This document shows, piece by piece, positions 1 to 7,255 of a DNA stretch of 8,520 bases. A program made the position numbers and the translations under genes. Within the stretch, counting starts at the first letter, position 1; each line of letters starts with the position of its first letter. The notes beneath the pieces are model-generated. The model searched no databases. It was not told the origin of the DNA and saw nothing but the letters and a program-made list of their open reading frames with translations. The DNA is from an uncultured Bacilli bacterium (GTDB lineage Bacteria; Bacillota_I; Bacilli_A; RF39; UBA660): contig CATKEA010000092.1 of the NCBI GenBank assembly GCA_949746915.1, positions 1-8,520 on the forward strand, read 5' to 3'.

Positions 1-1
1 T

Positions 2-26
2 TATAATCTATATATAAGGTAGTGAT
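2..26 (+). promoter_or_regulatory. Probable -10 box and ribosome binding site of the CaCA exchanger gene
   Basis: TATAAT at 2-7 is a perfect SigA -10 box, though the -35 region lies outside the window. AAGGTAGTGAT at 16-26 matches the full anti-Shine-Dalgarno complement AAGGAGGTGAT except at two central bases. It overlaps the upstream GTG at 22 and sits about 8 bases before TTG 31, so it argues for TTG 31 as the start. A transcript starting near 13-14 would have a leader of only about 17 bases. Confidence 0.5.
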
Positions 27-30
27 TTGT

Positions 31-990
31 TTGATAAATAGTGTTGGTTTATTAATTATTGGCTTTATTCTTATAATTAAAGCAGCAGATATATTAGTTG
101 ATAATGCCTCAAATATTGCTTTAAAATTTAAAGTTCCCAAAATGTTGATAGCATTGACCATCGTTTCTTTTGGAACCTGTGCTCCAGAAATAGCTATATC
201 TTTTACTAGTATTAGTTCTAAAAATGGAATGATGGCACTTGCTAATGTTATTGGAAGTTGTGTAGTTAATGTCCTACTTATAATAGGACTATCAGCTTTT
301 ATAAGACCTATAAAGATAAAAAATTTAACTATTAAAAAGGAACTTCCTTTATTATTTATTATTACAACAGGATTCGCTGTTATGATTCTAGATACTTTAT
401 TTAATCCAGCTACTAGTGATATCTTATCAAGAGCAGATGGAATTATTTTGATGTTAATGTTTAGTATGTTTGTATTCTATTTAATTAAAATGGTTAGAAA
501 TAAAAAGGATGAGAAAATAGAAGAAAGTTCATTGAAATCTAACATATGGGTATCTTCTTTATATTTACTTTTAAGCATTTTAGTTATAGTATTTAGTAGT
601 GATTTAATAGTAAACAATGCCATAAGATTAGCTGAAAATTTAAATATTAGTGAGAAAATTGTAACTATGGTTGCCATAGTAATTGGGACAAGTCTGCCAG
701 AGTTAGTAATGACTGTAACAGCAGCTAAGAAAAATGAATTTGAAATGGCTATTGGCAATATAATTGGAACAAACATTTTTAATATATGTATAGTACTAGG
801 GTTACCAATTGCTATATTTGGTGATCTTAAATTAACTAATTTCAATATAATTGATATTCTGGCATTATTTCTTTCTTCAGGTCTTTTATATATATTTGCC
901 AAAAGTGAAAAAGAAATAACTAAAAAAGAAGGAATTATTATGATGCTTGTTTTTCTTTCGTATTATATATATCTATTTATCGGAATTTAG
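31..990 (+). CDS. Ca2+/cation antiporter, CaCA family (YrbG-like)
   Basis: An integral membrane exchanger of about 319 residues with the internal duplication typical of Ca2+/Na+ (or Ca2+/H+) antiporters; it would move cations across the cytoplasmic membrane using an ion gradient. Two inverted alpha-repeats are visible. Alpha-1 (about residues 42-87) has GTCAPE with the ion-binding Glu53 and then NVIGSCVVN. Alpha-2 (about 212-259) has GTSLPE with Glu224 and then NIIGTNIFN. Each half has about five hydrophobic segments, joined by a charged cytoplasmic-type loop (about 155-170, NKKDEKIEES). Full length for the family (about 310-330). An in-frame TAA at 4-6 limits the start to GTG 22 or TTG 31; I chose TTG 31 because the ribosome binding site covers GTG 22. 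The usual Ser of alpha-1 GTSxPE is Cys here. Family is secure; the transported ion is inferred and could be Na+/Ca2+ or another cation pair. Confidence 0.88.
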   Translation: MINSVGLLIIGFILIIKAADILVDNASNIALKFKVPKMLIALTIVSFGTCAPEIAISFTSISSKNGMMALANVIGSCVVNVLLIIGLSAFIRPIKIKNLTIKKELPLLFIITTGFAVMILDTLFNPATSDILSRADGIILMLMFSMFVFYLIKMVRNKKDEKIEESSLKSNIWVSSLYLLLSILVIVFSSDLIVNNAIRLAENLNISEKIVTMVAIVIGTSLPELVMTVTAAKKNEFEMAIGNIIGTNIFNICIVLGLPIAIFGDLKLTNFNIIDILALFLSSGLLYIFAKSEKEITKKEGIIMMLVFLSYYIYLFIGI

Positions 991-1015
991 AGTAGTAAAA
1001 ACTACTTTTTTCTTT
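989..1015 (+). terminator. Small intrinsic terminator after the CaCA exchanger
   Basis: AGTAGT (991-996), loop AAAA, ACTACT (1001-1006), followed by TTTTTCTTT. The 6 bp stem can gain two pairs (one G-T) into the stop codon. Short and weak, but it lies immediately after the stop and has a T-tract. Confidence 0.6.
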
Positions 1016-1064
1016 ACACAGGTATAAATTTTATAAAATAGTATGTTATAATAACTTTGGGTGA
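1013..1064 (+). promoter_or_regulatory. polA promoter (extended -10) and ribosome binding site
   Basis: TGTTATAAT at 1044-1052 is a perfect -10 box with the extended TG. The matching -35 position (1024-1029) is poor, as is common for extended -10 promoters. TTTACA at 1013-1018 resembles a -35 but is too far from this box; it would pair with TAAAAT at 1034-1039 at a 15-base spacing. GGGTGA at 1059-1064 is the ribosome binding site. If the 1047-1052 box is used, transcription starts near 1059 and the leader is only about 11 bases. Confidence 0.5.
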
Positions 1065-1069
1065 ATTAT

Positions 1070-3688
1070 ATGAAGAAAGTAATACTTGTAGATGGAAATA
1101 ACTTGTTATTTAGAAGTTACTATGCAACAGCTTATTCTGGAAATACAATGAAAAATTCTAAAGGCTTATCAACAAATGCTTTATATGGATATATAAATAT
1201 GATGAATAAAATTATTAAAGAAGAAAAACCAGAGTATATCATGGTTGCCTTTGATAAAGGAAAAACATTCAGACATGAAAAGTATGAATCATATAAAGAT
1301 GGTAGAGGAGAAACACCAACTGAACTTAAGGAACAATTTCCAATAGCTAAGAAGTTAACTGAAGCCATGGGAATAAAATATTTTGAAATTGATAACTATG
1401 AAGCTGATGATATTATAGGAACATTTAGTAAAAAAGTATGCGAAACAGCTGATTTTATTGCTACAATTATTTCTAGTGATAAAGATTTACTTCAACTTAT
1501 CACTAATGATGTTGAGGTTAAATTACTAAAACAAAATGACTTTATTAGAATGACTTATCAAGAATTCCTAAACACATATAACATAGAACCACCTAGAATG
1601 GTAGATTTAAAGGCCCTTATGGGAGACTCTTCAGATAATATTCCAGGAGTTAAAGGAATTGGTGAAAAAACAGCATTAAACTTATTACATGAGTACACTA
1701 CGCTAAATAATATTTATGCTAATCTTGATAAAATCAAAGGGAAAGTGAAAGAAAAATTAGAAAATGATAAAGAAAATGCTTATATGAGCTATGATATTGC
1801 AACTATTTACAAAGAAGTTCCGCTTGATACATCTTTTGAGAATATAAAATATGAGGGCGTTGATATTATCAACTATATGAACATGTTAGAAGATTTGGAA
1901 TTTTACTCAATAATTAGAAAACTAGATATTCCAAAAGAAACGATCAGAAAAGAAGAAAAAGAAGAAGTATCAACAGACGTTAAAATAATAACTAATATTA
2001 ATGATTTAGAAATTAATAATGATTATGCTATTTATTTAGAAGTATTAGGAGAAAATTATCACCGTAGTACACCACTTGGAGTAGCCATTTATAATAATGA
2101 AAGTTCTTATTATATTCCATTTAATCTTGTAAAAGAAAATAAAACTTTATTTAATGATAATTATAAGAAATATACCTATGACTTAAAGAAAATGAAAGTT
2201 GTTTTCAATTATAACGATATTGATATAAAAAACTGTATGTATGACTTAATGATAGCAAGCTATTTACTAAACTATAATATTAAAGATGACATTGCTTATT
2301 TAGCTAATAATAAGAATATTGACATTGATTTTTATGAAAATATCTATGGAAAAGGAAGTAAACTTCATGAAGTAGATATTGAAACTCAAGCTAGCCATGC
2401 TATTAAAAAAGCTAAATTTATTTACGATACAAAAGATGAGTTTTTAAATGCCTTAGAAAAAGAAGAAGCAGGATACTTATTTAGAGAAATTGAAATGCCT
2501 CTTGCAACAGTCCTAGCAGATATGGAAACAACAGGTATAATAGTAGACAAAACTTTCTTAGATAAAATGGAGATAGAACTAGATGAGAAATTAAAATTAT
2601 TAGAGAAAGAAATATATGATTTGGCAGGATGTAGCTTCAATATTTCATCTCCGAAACAATTAGGGATTGTTTTATTTGAAAACTTGAACATACCATATCC
2701 TAAAAAAATAAAGGACAATAATTATTCAACAAGTAAAGACATTTTAGACAAATTAGTAGGAAGATATCCTATAGTAGAACTTATTTTAACATATAGAACG
2801 CTTGCTAAATTGCAAAGTAATTATGTAGTTGGTCTAAAAGCAGAAGTATTTCCAGATGGAAGAGTACATTCTATTTTTAATCAGACTTTAACTAGAACAG
2901 GAAGACTTTCATCAGTTAGTCCTAATCTTCAAAATATTCCAATTAGATTAGAAGAAGGAAAACTAATCAGAAAAGCCTTTCTTCCAGACCCAGACTCATT
3001 TATTTTATCAAGCGATTACTCTCAAATAGAACTGCGTATTTTTGCCTCTCTTTCAAAAGCTACAAATCTAATTGAAGCTTTTATAGAAGAAAAAGATATT
3101 CATGCTAAAACAGCAGCTGATATTTTTGGTGTTAATGAACAAATGGTAACTAAAGATATGAGACGTACAGCTAAGGCTGTAAACTTTGGAATACTTTATG
3201 GAATTAGTAGCTTTGGTCTTTCAGAAGATTTAGGAATAGATATTTCAAGTGCCAAAGGTTTTATAGACGGATATTTAAAAACTTATCCAGGAATTAAAGA
3301 ATATATGGATAAAGTGATTAATCAAGCGCACAAAGATGGTTATGTCAAAACTATTATGAATAGAAAAAGAACCATTGAAGAGTTACATAATAAAAATTAT
3401 ATGATTAGAAGTCAAGGTGAAAGAATGGCACTAAATACACCAATTCAAGGTAGTAGTGCAGACATTTTAAAAAAAGCAATGATTGAGATTTATAATGAGT
3501 TTATAAGTCGTGGATTAAAAAGTAAAATGATTATTCAAGTACATGATGAACTTGTTTTTAATGTAGTTACAGAAGAAGCCGATGAGGTAAAAGAGATAGT
3601 AAAAAATATTATGGAAAACACTTATAAATTAAATGTTCCATTAAAAGTAGATATTGAATTTGGAAAAGATTGGTATCAAGCCAAATAA
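1070..3688 (+). CDS. polA: DNA polymerase I
   Basis: DNA polymerase I, 872 residues (Bacillus type about 876-880), acting in Okazaki-fragment processing and repair synthesis. The N-terminal FEN-like 5' nuclease has DGNNLLFR (8-15), EADD (111-114), SSDKDL (135-140) and GDSSDNIPGVKGIG (185-198). The middle region (about 300-465) has the 3'-5' exonuclease fold, but at the place of the catalytic DxE it reads IYLEVLGENYH, as in the inactive Bst enzyme, so proofreading is probably absent. The polymerase domain has motif A SDYSQIELR (Asp649, Glu654), motif B RRTAKAVNFGILYG (698-711, with the Phe that disfavours dideoxynucleotides) and motif C QVHDE (Asp826, Glu827). GTG 1061 is also in frame, but the ribosome binding site GGGTGA overlaps it and lies 5 bases before ATG 1070, which gives the usual MKK start. 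Ends with tandem TAA TAA. mutM follows after 24 bases, a common Firmicutes operon pair. Confidence 0.97.
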   Translation: MKKVILVDGNNLLFRSYYATAYSGNTMKNSKGLSTNALYGYINMMNKIIKEEKPEYIMVAFDKGKTFRHEKYESYKDGRGETPTELKEQFPIAKKLTEAMGIKYFEIDNYEADDIIGTFSKKVCETADFIATIISSDKDLLQLITNDVEVKLLKQNDFIRMTYQEFLNTYNIEPPRMVDLKALMGDSSDNIPGVKGIGEKTALNLLHEYTTLNNIYANLDKIKGKVKEKLENDKENAYMSYDIATIYKEVPLDTSFENIKYEGVDIINYMNMLEDLEFYSIIRKLDIPKETIRKEEKEEVSTDVKIITNINDLEINNDYAIYLEVLGENYHRSTPLGVAIYNNESSYYIPFNLVKENKTLFNDNYKKYTYDLKKMKVVFNYNDIDIKNCMYDLMIASYLLNYNIKDDIAYLANNKNIDIDFYENIYGKGSKLHEVDIETQASHAIKKAKFIYDTKDEFLNALEKEEAGYLFREIEMPLATVLADMETTGIIVDKTFLDKMEIELDEKLKLLEKEIYDLAGCSFNISSPKQLGIVLFENLNIPYPKKIKDNNYSTSKDILDKLVGRYPIVELILTYRTLAKLQSNYVVGLKAEVFPDGRVHSIFNQTLTRTGRLSSVSPNLQNIPIRLEEGKLIRKAFLPDPDSFILSSDYSQIELRIFASLSKATNLIEAFIEEKDIHAKTAADIFGVNEQMVTKDMRRTAKAVNFGILYGISSFGLSEDLGIDISSAKGFIDGYLKTYPGIKEYMDKVINQAHKDGYVKTIMNRKRTIEELHNKNYMIRSQGERMALNTPIQGSSADILKKAMIEIYNEFISRGLKSKMIIQVHDELVFNVVTEEADEVKEIVKNIMENTYKLNVPLKVDIEFGKDWYQAK

Positions 3689-3696
3689 TAAAGTCG

Positions 3697-3710
3697 TAAA
3701 GGAAGTGATT
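3697..3710 (+). promoter_or_regulatory. mutM ribosome binding site
   Basis: AAAGGAAGTGATT matches AAGGAGGTGAT at 10 of 11 bases and sits just before ATG 3713. It lies in the 24-base gap after polA, with no terminator, which supports co-transcription and independent initiation on mutM. Confidence 0.75.
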
Positions 3711-3712
3711 TT

Positions 3713-4549
3713 ATGCCAGAAAAACCAGAGGTAATAACAGTAGCAAAAAAATTAAAAATGCATCTATTAAATAGAAGATTTATAAAAGTTGATATTTATC
3801 ATGACAATATAATAGCAGGAATTAAAGTAGAAGATTTTAAAGAAAAATTAATAAATCAAACTATTCATGATATTGATACAAGAGGAAAATTTATTGTTTT
3901 TAAATTAGATGACTATTGTCTTTTGGTCCATCTTAGAATGGAGGGTAAATTTTTTTATAGAACCAAAGAAGATCCGTTGTCAAAACACGAACATGTTGTC
4001 TTTACTATGGATAACAATCAAGAAGTACGCTATCATGATGTTAGAAAGTTTGGTAAAATGTACTTAATAAAAAAGAATGAAGTAGAAAATACCAAACCAC
4101 TTTCAGATTTAGGATTTGAAGTATGGGATAAAAATTTAACAAGTGCTTATCTTAATGATAAGTTTAAAAATAAAAATCTACCTATTAAAACAGTTTTATT
4201 AGATCAATCAATAATTACTGGAATTGGAAATATTTATGATGATGAAATTTTATTTTTATCTAAAATTCATCCACTTACTAAAGCAAAATTTTTATCTGAA
4301 AAAGAACTTAATGACATTATAAAATATTCAGTAGAAGTATTAGATAAAGCTATTAAAGAAGGTGGAACAACAATTAGAAGTTATACATCAGAAGAAGGAG
4401 TTCATGGTCTCTTTCAGCATAGTTTAAAAGTTCATAATCATGCCAATGATCCATGCCCAGAGTGTAAAACTAAAATAGAAAAAATAAAAGTTGGAGGAAG
4501 AGGCACATATTTTTGCCCAACTTGTCAAAAACTAATAGAAAAGAAGTGA
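3713..4549 (+). CDS. mutM: Formamidopyrimidine-DNA glycosylase (8-oxoguanine glycosylase/AP lyase)
   Basis: Bifunctional base-excision repair enzyme that removes 8-oxoguanine and formamidopyrimidines and nicks the abasic site; 278 residues, normal for the family. The catalytic N-terminus is present: Pro2 (Schiff-base nucleophile after Met removal) and Glu3. Lys59 (RGKF) is the phosphate/catalytic lysine. Met76 (LRMEG), Arg111 and Phe113 (RKFG) are the void-filling residues. GIGNIYDDE (170-178) is the helix-two-turn-helix Asn173 region. GTTIRSY then FQHSLKV marks the 8-oxoG loop region. The C-terminal zinc finger has Cys248, Cys251, Cys268 and Cys271 around VGGRGT (Arg263). Unusually, the N-terminus reads MPEKPEVITV, not the family's usual MPELPEVETV: Lys replaces Leu4 and Ile replaces Glu8. 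The second gene of a polA-mutM operon, it supplies the lesion-removal step whose gap PolA can fill. Stop is TGA, inside the following hairpin. Confidence 0.95.
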   Translation: MPEKPEVITVAKKLKMHLLNRRFIKVDIYHDNIIAGIKVEDFKEKLINQTIHDIDTRGKFIVFKLDDYCLLVHLRMEGKFFYRTKEDPLSKHEHVVFTMDNNQEVRYHDVRKFGKMYLIKKNEVENTKPLSDLGFEVWDKNLTSAYLNDKFKNKNLPIKTVLLDQSIITGIGNIYDDEILFLSKIHPLTKAKFLSEKELNDIIKYSVEVLDKAIKEGGTTIRSYTSEEGVHGLFQHSLKVHNHANDPCPECKTKIEKIKVGGRGTYFCPTCQKLIEKK

Positions 4550-4578
4550 AAAATAAGCAAATAACTATTCACTTTTTT
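4540..4578 (+). terminator. Hairpin plus T-tract over the mutM stop codon
   Basis: AAGTGAA (4544-4550) pairs perfectly with TTCACTT (4568-4574), and the stem can extend outward through A-T and G-T pairs into the T-run ending at 4578. The loop is about 17 bases, so the terminator is only moderately convincing. The mutM TGA (4547-4549) lies inside the 5' arm. Confidence 0.5.
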
Positions 4579-4622
4579 GAATTGTTGTGATAAAATTTTA
4601 TATGTTTTGTGAGAAAAGAGGT
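4568..4622 (+). promoter_or_regulatory. pyk promoter and ribosome binding site
   Basis: TGATAAAAT at 4588-4596 is an extended -10, with TTCACT (4 of 6 to TTGACA) 17 bases upstream at 4568-4573, overlapping the preceding terminator stem. The predicted start is near 4603. AAAGAGGT at 4615-4622 is the ribosome binding site, 8 bases before ATG 4631. Confidence 0.5.
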
Positions 4623-4630
4623 ATGTTAGT

Positions 4631-6034
4631 ATGAAAAAAACAAAAATAGTATGTAGTATTGGACCTTCTAGTAATCAACCAGATGTAATGGAGAAAATGG
4701 TTCGTGCAGGTATGAATATTGCAAGATTAAACTTTACACATGCTACTCCAGAGGAAAGAGCATTATTCTGTAGTTCAGTTCGTGAGGTACGTAAGAGAAC
4801 AGGAATGAATGTTGCTATTCTTTGGGATACAAAAGGTCCAGAATTTCGTAGTGGAATGATGGAAAATGATGCTATTGAATTAATTCCAGGAGAAATTATT
4901 AGAATAGTTAAAGAATCTGTTCTTGGAACTAAAGAGCGTTTCTCAGTAAACCATCCTGAAGCATTAGATAACTTAAAAGTAGGAGATACTTTCTTATTAG
5001 AAAATGCTAAAATGAAACTTGAAGTTTTAAGTATTGAAGAAGATGGTATTACTTGTAAAATAATTGATGGTGGAAAACTTGGAAATAAAAAGAGTCTAAG
5101 TGTACCAGGTGTTAAATTAAATATTCCATTTGTTAGTGATCTAGATCGTGAAGATATCAAATATTCATGTGAGAATGGTGGAGAGTTCTTAGCACTTTCA
5201 TTTGTTTCTACTCCTGAAAATGTTTTAGAAGTAAAAGAAATACTTAAAGAACATGGAAGAGAAGATTTACAAATTATTTGTAAAATTGAAAATCAATTAG
5301 GTGTAGACAACTTAGAAGAAATTTTAAAAGTATCTGATGGTGTTATGGTAGCCCGCGGTGATTTAGGTGCTGAAATTCCAAGTGAAATGTTACCAATAGT
5401 TCAAAAACAAATGATTCAAATTGCTCGTCGTATGGGAAAAATCTGTATTGTTGCAACTGAAATGCTTGAAACAATGATGGAAAATATGCGTCCAAAAAGA
5501 GCCGAGACAAGTGATATTGCTAATGCTGTTTTAGATGGAACAGATGCTGTAATGTTATCAGGAGAAACAACAGTTGGTAAACATCCAGTTGAAACTGTTG
5601 CTGCTATGGCTAAAATTTGTGAAACAACAGAAAAATTTGCAGAATTTGATTATGCATCTAGAAATACTAAATTATACGACAAAACAGATGCTATAGCCAA
5701 TAATGTTGTAGAAACTTCTAATCGTTTAGATGTTAAAGTAGTATGTGCTGCAACTATGAGTGGTCTAACTGCTAGAGCTATTAGTAACTTAAAACCTAAT
5801 GCCCCAATACTAGCTTTAGTACCTGATGAAAAAACCGGAAGAAGGCTAGCCTTTAACTGGGGTGTATATCCTGTTGTTGTAAGTGAGTTAGATTCAACTG
5901 ATGAAGTACTTGCAAGAAGTATAGAAGCAGCAAAGAAATTTGTTGAGCTTAAAAAGGGCGATCTAATCATTACTACTGGAGGATTTCCTAAAAATAGTAA
6001 AACAAACTTTATGAGAATAGATGAAATACAATAA
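4631..6034 (+). CDS. pyk: Pyruvate kinase (short form, divergent)
   Basis: Catalyses phosphoenolpyruvate + ADP to pyruvate + ATP, the last step of glycolysis, in the cytoplasm. At 467 residues it has the A, B and C domains but lacks the extra C-terminal PEP-utilising-like domain of the Bacillus enzyme. Active-site residues are present: Arg32 and Asn34 (ARLNF), Asp66 and Lys68 (DTKGPE), Lys218 and Glu220 (CKIEN), Asp244 (ARGDLG) and Thr276 (ATEML), plus DGTDAVMLSGET (302-313). Glu71 of TKGPE predicts K+ dependence by the established Glu117 rule. The C domain starts near 345 and contains SGLTAR and a C-terminal SKTNFMRI loop. Departures from the usual sequence are LNFTHA (LNFSHG expected), LENAKMKLEV where a DDG turn is expected, ENQLG (ENQEG expected) and RPKRAE (RPTRAE expected). 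ATG 4631 has a clear ribosome binding site. Own promoter and terminator, so probably monocistronic. Function is very likely; kinetic behaviour and effector are unknown. Confidence 0.93.
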   Translation: MKKTKIVCSIGPSSNQPDVMEKMVRAGMNIARLNFTHATPEERALFCSSVREVRKRTGMNVAILWDTKGPEFRSGMMENDAIELIPGEIIRIVKESVLGTKERFSVNHPEALDNLKVGDTFLLENAKMKLEVLSIEEDGITCKIIDGGKLGNKKSLSVPGVKLNIPFVSDLDREDIKYSCENGGEFLALSFVSTPENVLEVKEILKEHGREDLQIICKIENQLGVDNLEEILKVSDGVMVARGDLGAEIPSEMLPIVQKQMIQIARRMGKICIVATEMLETMMENMRPKRAETSDIANAVLDGTDAVMLSGETTVGKHPVETVAAMAKICETTEKFAEFDYASRNTKLYDKTDAIANNVVETSNRLDVKVVCAATMSGLTARAISNLKPNAPILALVPDEKTGRRLAFNWGVYPVVVSELDSTDEVLARSIEAAKKFVELKKGDLIITTGGFPKNSKTNFMRIDEIQ

Positions 6035-6040
6035 ATAGAT

Positions 6041-6073
6041 AAGAACTGTGATTAAACAGTTCTTTATTTTTTT
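6041..6073 (+). terminator. Intrinsic terminator of pyk
   Basis: AAGAACTGT (6041-6049) pairs perfectly with ACAGTTCTT (6056-6064) around the loop GATTAA and is followed by TATTTTTTT. A 9 bp stem with a good T-tract, 7 bases after the stop. Confidence 0.9.
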
Positions 6074-6081
6074 AAAACGTC

Positions 6082-6138
6082 TTTAAAACTCGAAATTTTA
6101 ATGATATAATTTAATAAATAACTACAATTGGAGATGAT
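6082..6138 (+). promoter_or_regulatory. Promoter and ribosome binding site of the DUF4299-like gene
   Basis: TTTAAA at 6082-6087 and TATAAT at 6105-6110 are 17 bases apart, and the -10 carries the extended TG (TGA at 6102-6104). The predicted start is near 6117. GGAGATGAT at 6130-6138 is a good ribosome binding site for ATG 6142. Confidence 0.65.
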
Positions 6139-6141
6139 AAT

Positions 6142-6987
6142 ATGGCTATTGATGTCACAATTAAAAGTGGAGGATTATTAAAGAAAAAATTAGCAATCAA
6201 GGATGTTATATTAGAAAATATGCGCTATGGTATTATAGATTCGGCATATCGACTAGACGAAAATAAAACAGGTGAATACACTATTGTTTTCTTAAAAGAC
6301 CATATTTGCCGAGGTTATGAAATATCTCTAAAAAAAGGTTCTATTGAACTTAGAATGCCTATACCTACTAGTAGTATTGAAATAAGTTTTTTCTATGATT
6401 ACATAAAAACATTGTGTAAAAAAATGAATGCCAAAGAGTTTATTAAAGATGGTGTTAATAAAAGCTTAGGAGAAATAGAATCATGTATTAAAGATGATAC
6501 TTTATTAAGCCAAAGAACTTTAAGTATAATGAAGCAAGATATTGATGAAGGAAAGTATGAATATATGTATCTTTTTGGAGTGATGAATCCAATTTCTATT
6601 AGCAAAAAAGATTTAGTTGAAATTAATGAGAATTTAGATGTATTAGGAAACTTCATGAATAATATTCAAATGCAAGATGTATATTATTCTTCACCCAATA
6701 TATACAAAAGAAAAGATGGCACAACCTTTGGAATATATGTTATAACAGAAGACGTTACCTCAGTTTTACCATATCGAACTAAACTATTTATGACTGATCA
6801 AGATATTGAAATAAAAGATTGGTATATTGGTTTTGTATTCGACAATCAAATGGCAGGAGCATGTTCATATACTAATTTTTTAAATAATATCAAAAAAGAC
6901 AAAGACTATGATGTTGAACACTTTATAGTAACTTTAAATAAAAAACAAATGCAAGAAGTTTTAGAAAAGTACAAAGAAAAGATTTAG
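6142..6987 (+). CDS. Protein of unknown function, DUF4299-like
   Basis: A 281-residue soluble protein with no signal peptide, no membrane segment and no cofactor motif that I can identify. The overall length and several stretches recall the DUF4299 family of streptococci and other Firmicutes: an N-terminal beta-rich part ending near RMPIPTSS (71-78), a helical middle, the YLFGVMNPISIS segment (143-154), YSSPNIYKRKDGTTFGIY (182-199), a TEDVTSVLPYR segment (202-212) and a C-terminal half ending in a Lys-rich helix (266-281). The assignment is from recalled pattern, not a search. The start is supported by GGAGATGAT at 6130-6138. It has its own promoter, and pyk upstream is closed by a strong terminator, so there is no operon partner to hint at a role. 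Ends TAG, followed at once by an in-frame TGA. No biochemical function is known to me for this family, and I assign none. Confidence 0.7.
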   Translation: MAIDVTIKSGGLLKKKLAIKDVILENMRYGIIDSAYRLDENKTGEYTIVFLKDHICRGYEISLKKGSIELRMPIPTSSIEISFFYDYIKTLCKKMNAKEFIKDGVNKSLGEIESCIKDDTLLSQRTLSIMKQDIDEGKYEYMYLFGVMNPISISKKDLVEINENLDVLGNFMNNIQMQDVYYSSPNIYKRKDGTTFGIYVITEDVTSVLPYRTKLFMTDQDIEIKDWYIGFVFDNQMAGACSYTNFLNNIKKDKDYDVEHFIVTLNKKQMQEVLEKYKEKI

Positions 6988-7032
6988 TGATTCAATAAAA
7001 TAGTAAGAATATTAAAGATCATTACTGCTATC

Positions 7033-7055
7033 TTATTATGTTTGTAATAATTTTT
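7033..7055 (+). terminator. Weak AT-only terminator after the DUF4299-like gene
   Basis: TTATTA (7033-7038), loop TGTTTG, TAATAA (7045-7050), then TTTTT. The stem has no G-C pair. A competing longer fold pairs 7000-7008 with 7031-7039 (9 bp, one G-T) around a 22-base loop but has no T-tract directly after it. Confidence 0.4.
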
Positions 7056-7100
7056 ATTAATGTTAAAAAATAAAAAAATTACTAACTAATTTGACAATAG

Positions 7101-7255
7101 CCTCTAAATAAAAACTCATGTAAGAATAATCTTAAGAAAACTGGAATAAATAGAAGGAATTTTAATAAATATTTAGAGAATGAAATAAATAAGAATGGGT
7201 TTATAATTAGTATTTTTAATAAGAGTAAAAAAGGCAAAGTAGTATTAAAATGGTA
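7101..7255 (+). pseudogene. Possible gene remnant: stop-free frame with no start codon
   Basis: The frame from just after TAG 7098-7100 to TAG 7253-7255 runs 51 codons without a stop, in sequence where stops should be frequent. It contains no ATG, GTG, TTG or CTG and has no ribosome binding site. The translation is rich in Lys and Asn, with a polar stretch KKTGINRRNFNKYLEN that vaguely recalls a helix-turn-helix. This could be the tail of a decayed gene or chance; I do not recognise a family. Confidence 0.15.

Noticed and set aside
22..30. GTG 22 as the exchanger start
   Set aside because: GTG 22 lies inside the ribosome binding site AAGGTAGTGAT, which is correctly placed for TTG 31. It remains a minor alternative.
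477..902. Antisense open frame of 141 codons under the exchanger gene
   Set aside because: It is the mirror of a well-supported membrane protein gene, has no recognisable domain and no ribosome binding site. The same reasoning rejects the antisense frames at 1132-1368, 2422-2718, 4675-5160, 5650-5970 and 6399-6656.
4547..4564. Mycoplasma code (TGA = Trp), suggested by the mutM TGA stop with only a five-codon extension if read through
   Set aside because: Trp is encoded by TGG throughout (for example in polA, mutM and pyk) and no ORF has an internal TGA.
4623..4634. Three-codon upstream ORF in the pyk leader (ATG TTA GTA TGA) overlapping the pyk start
   Set aside because: Its ATG is only one base from the ribosome binding site, too close for initiation, and the matching yqeY leader does not keep the stop.
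7091..7096. TTGACA as a promoter -35
   Set aside because: No -10-like sequence 15-19 bases downstream.
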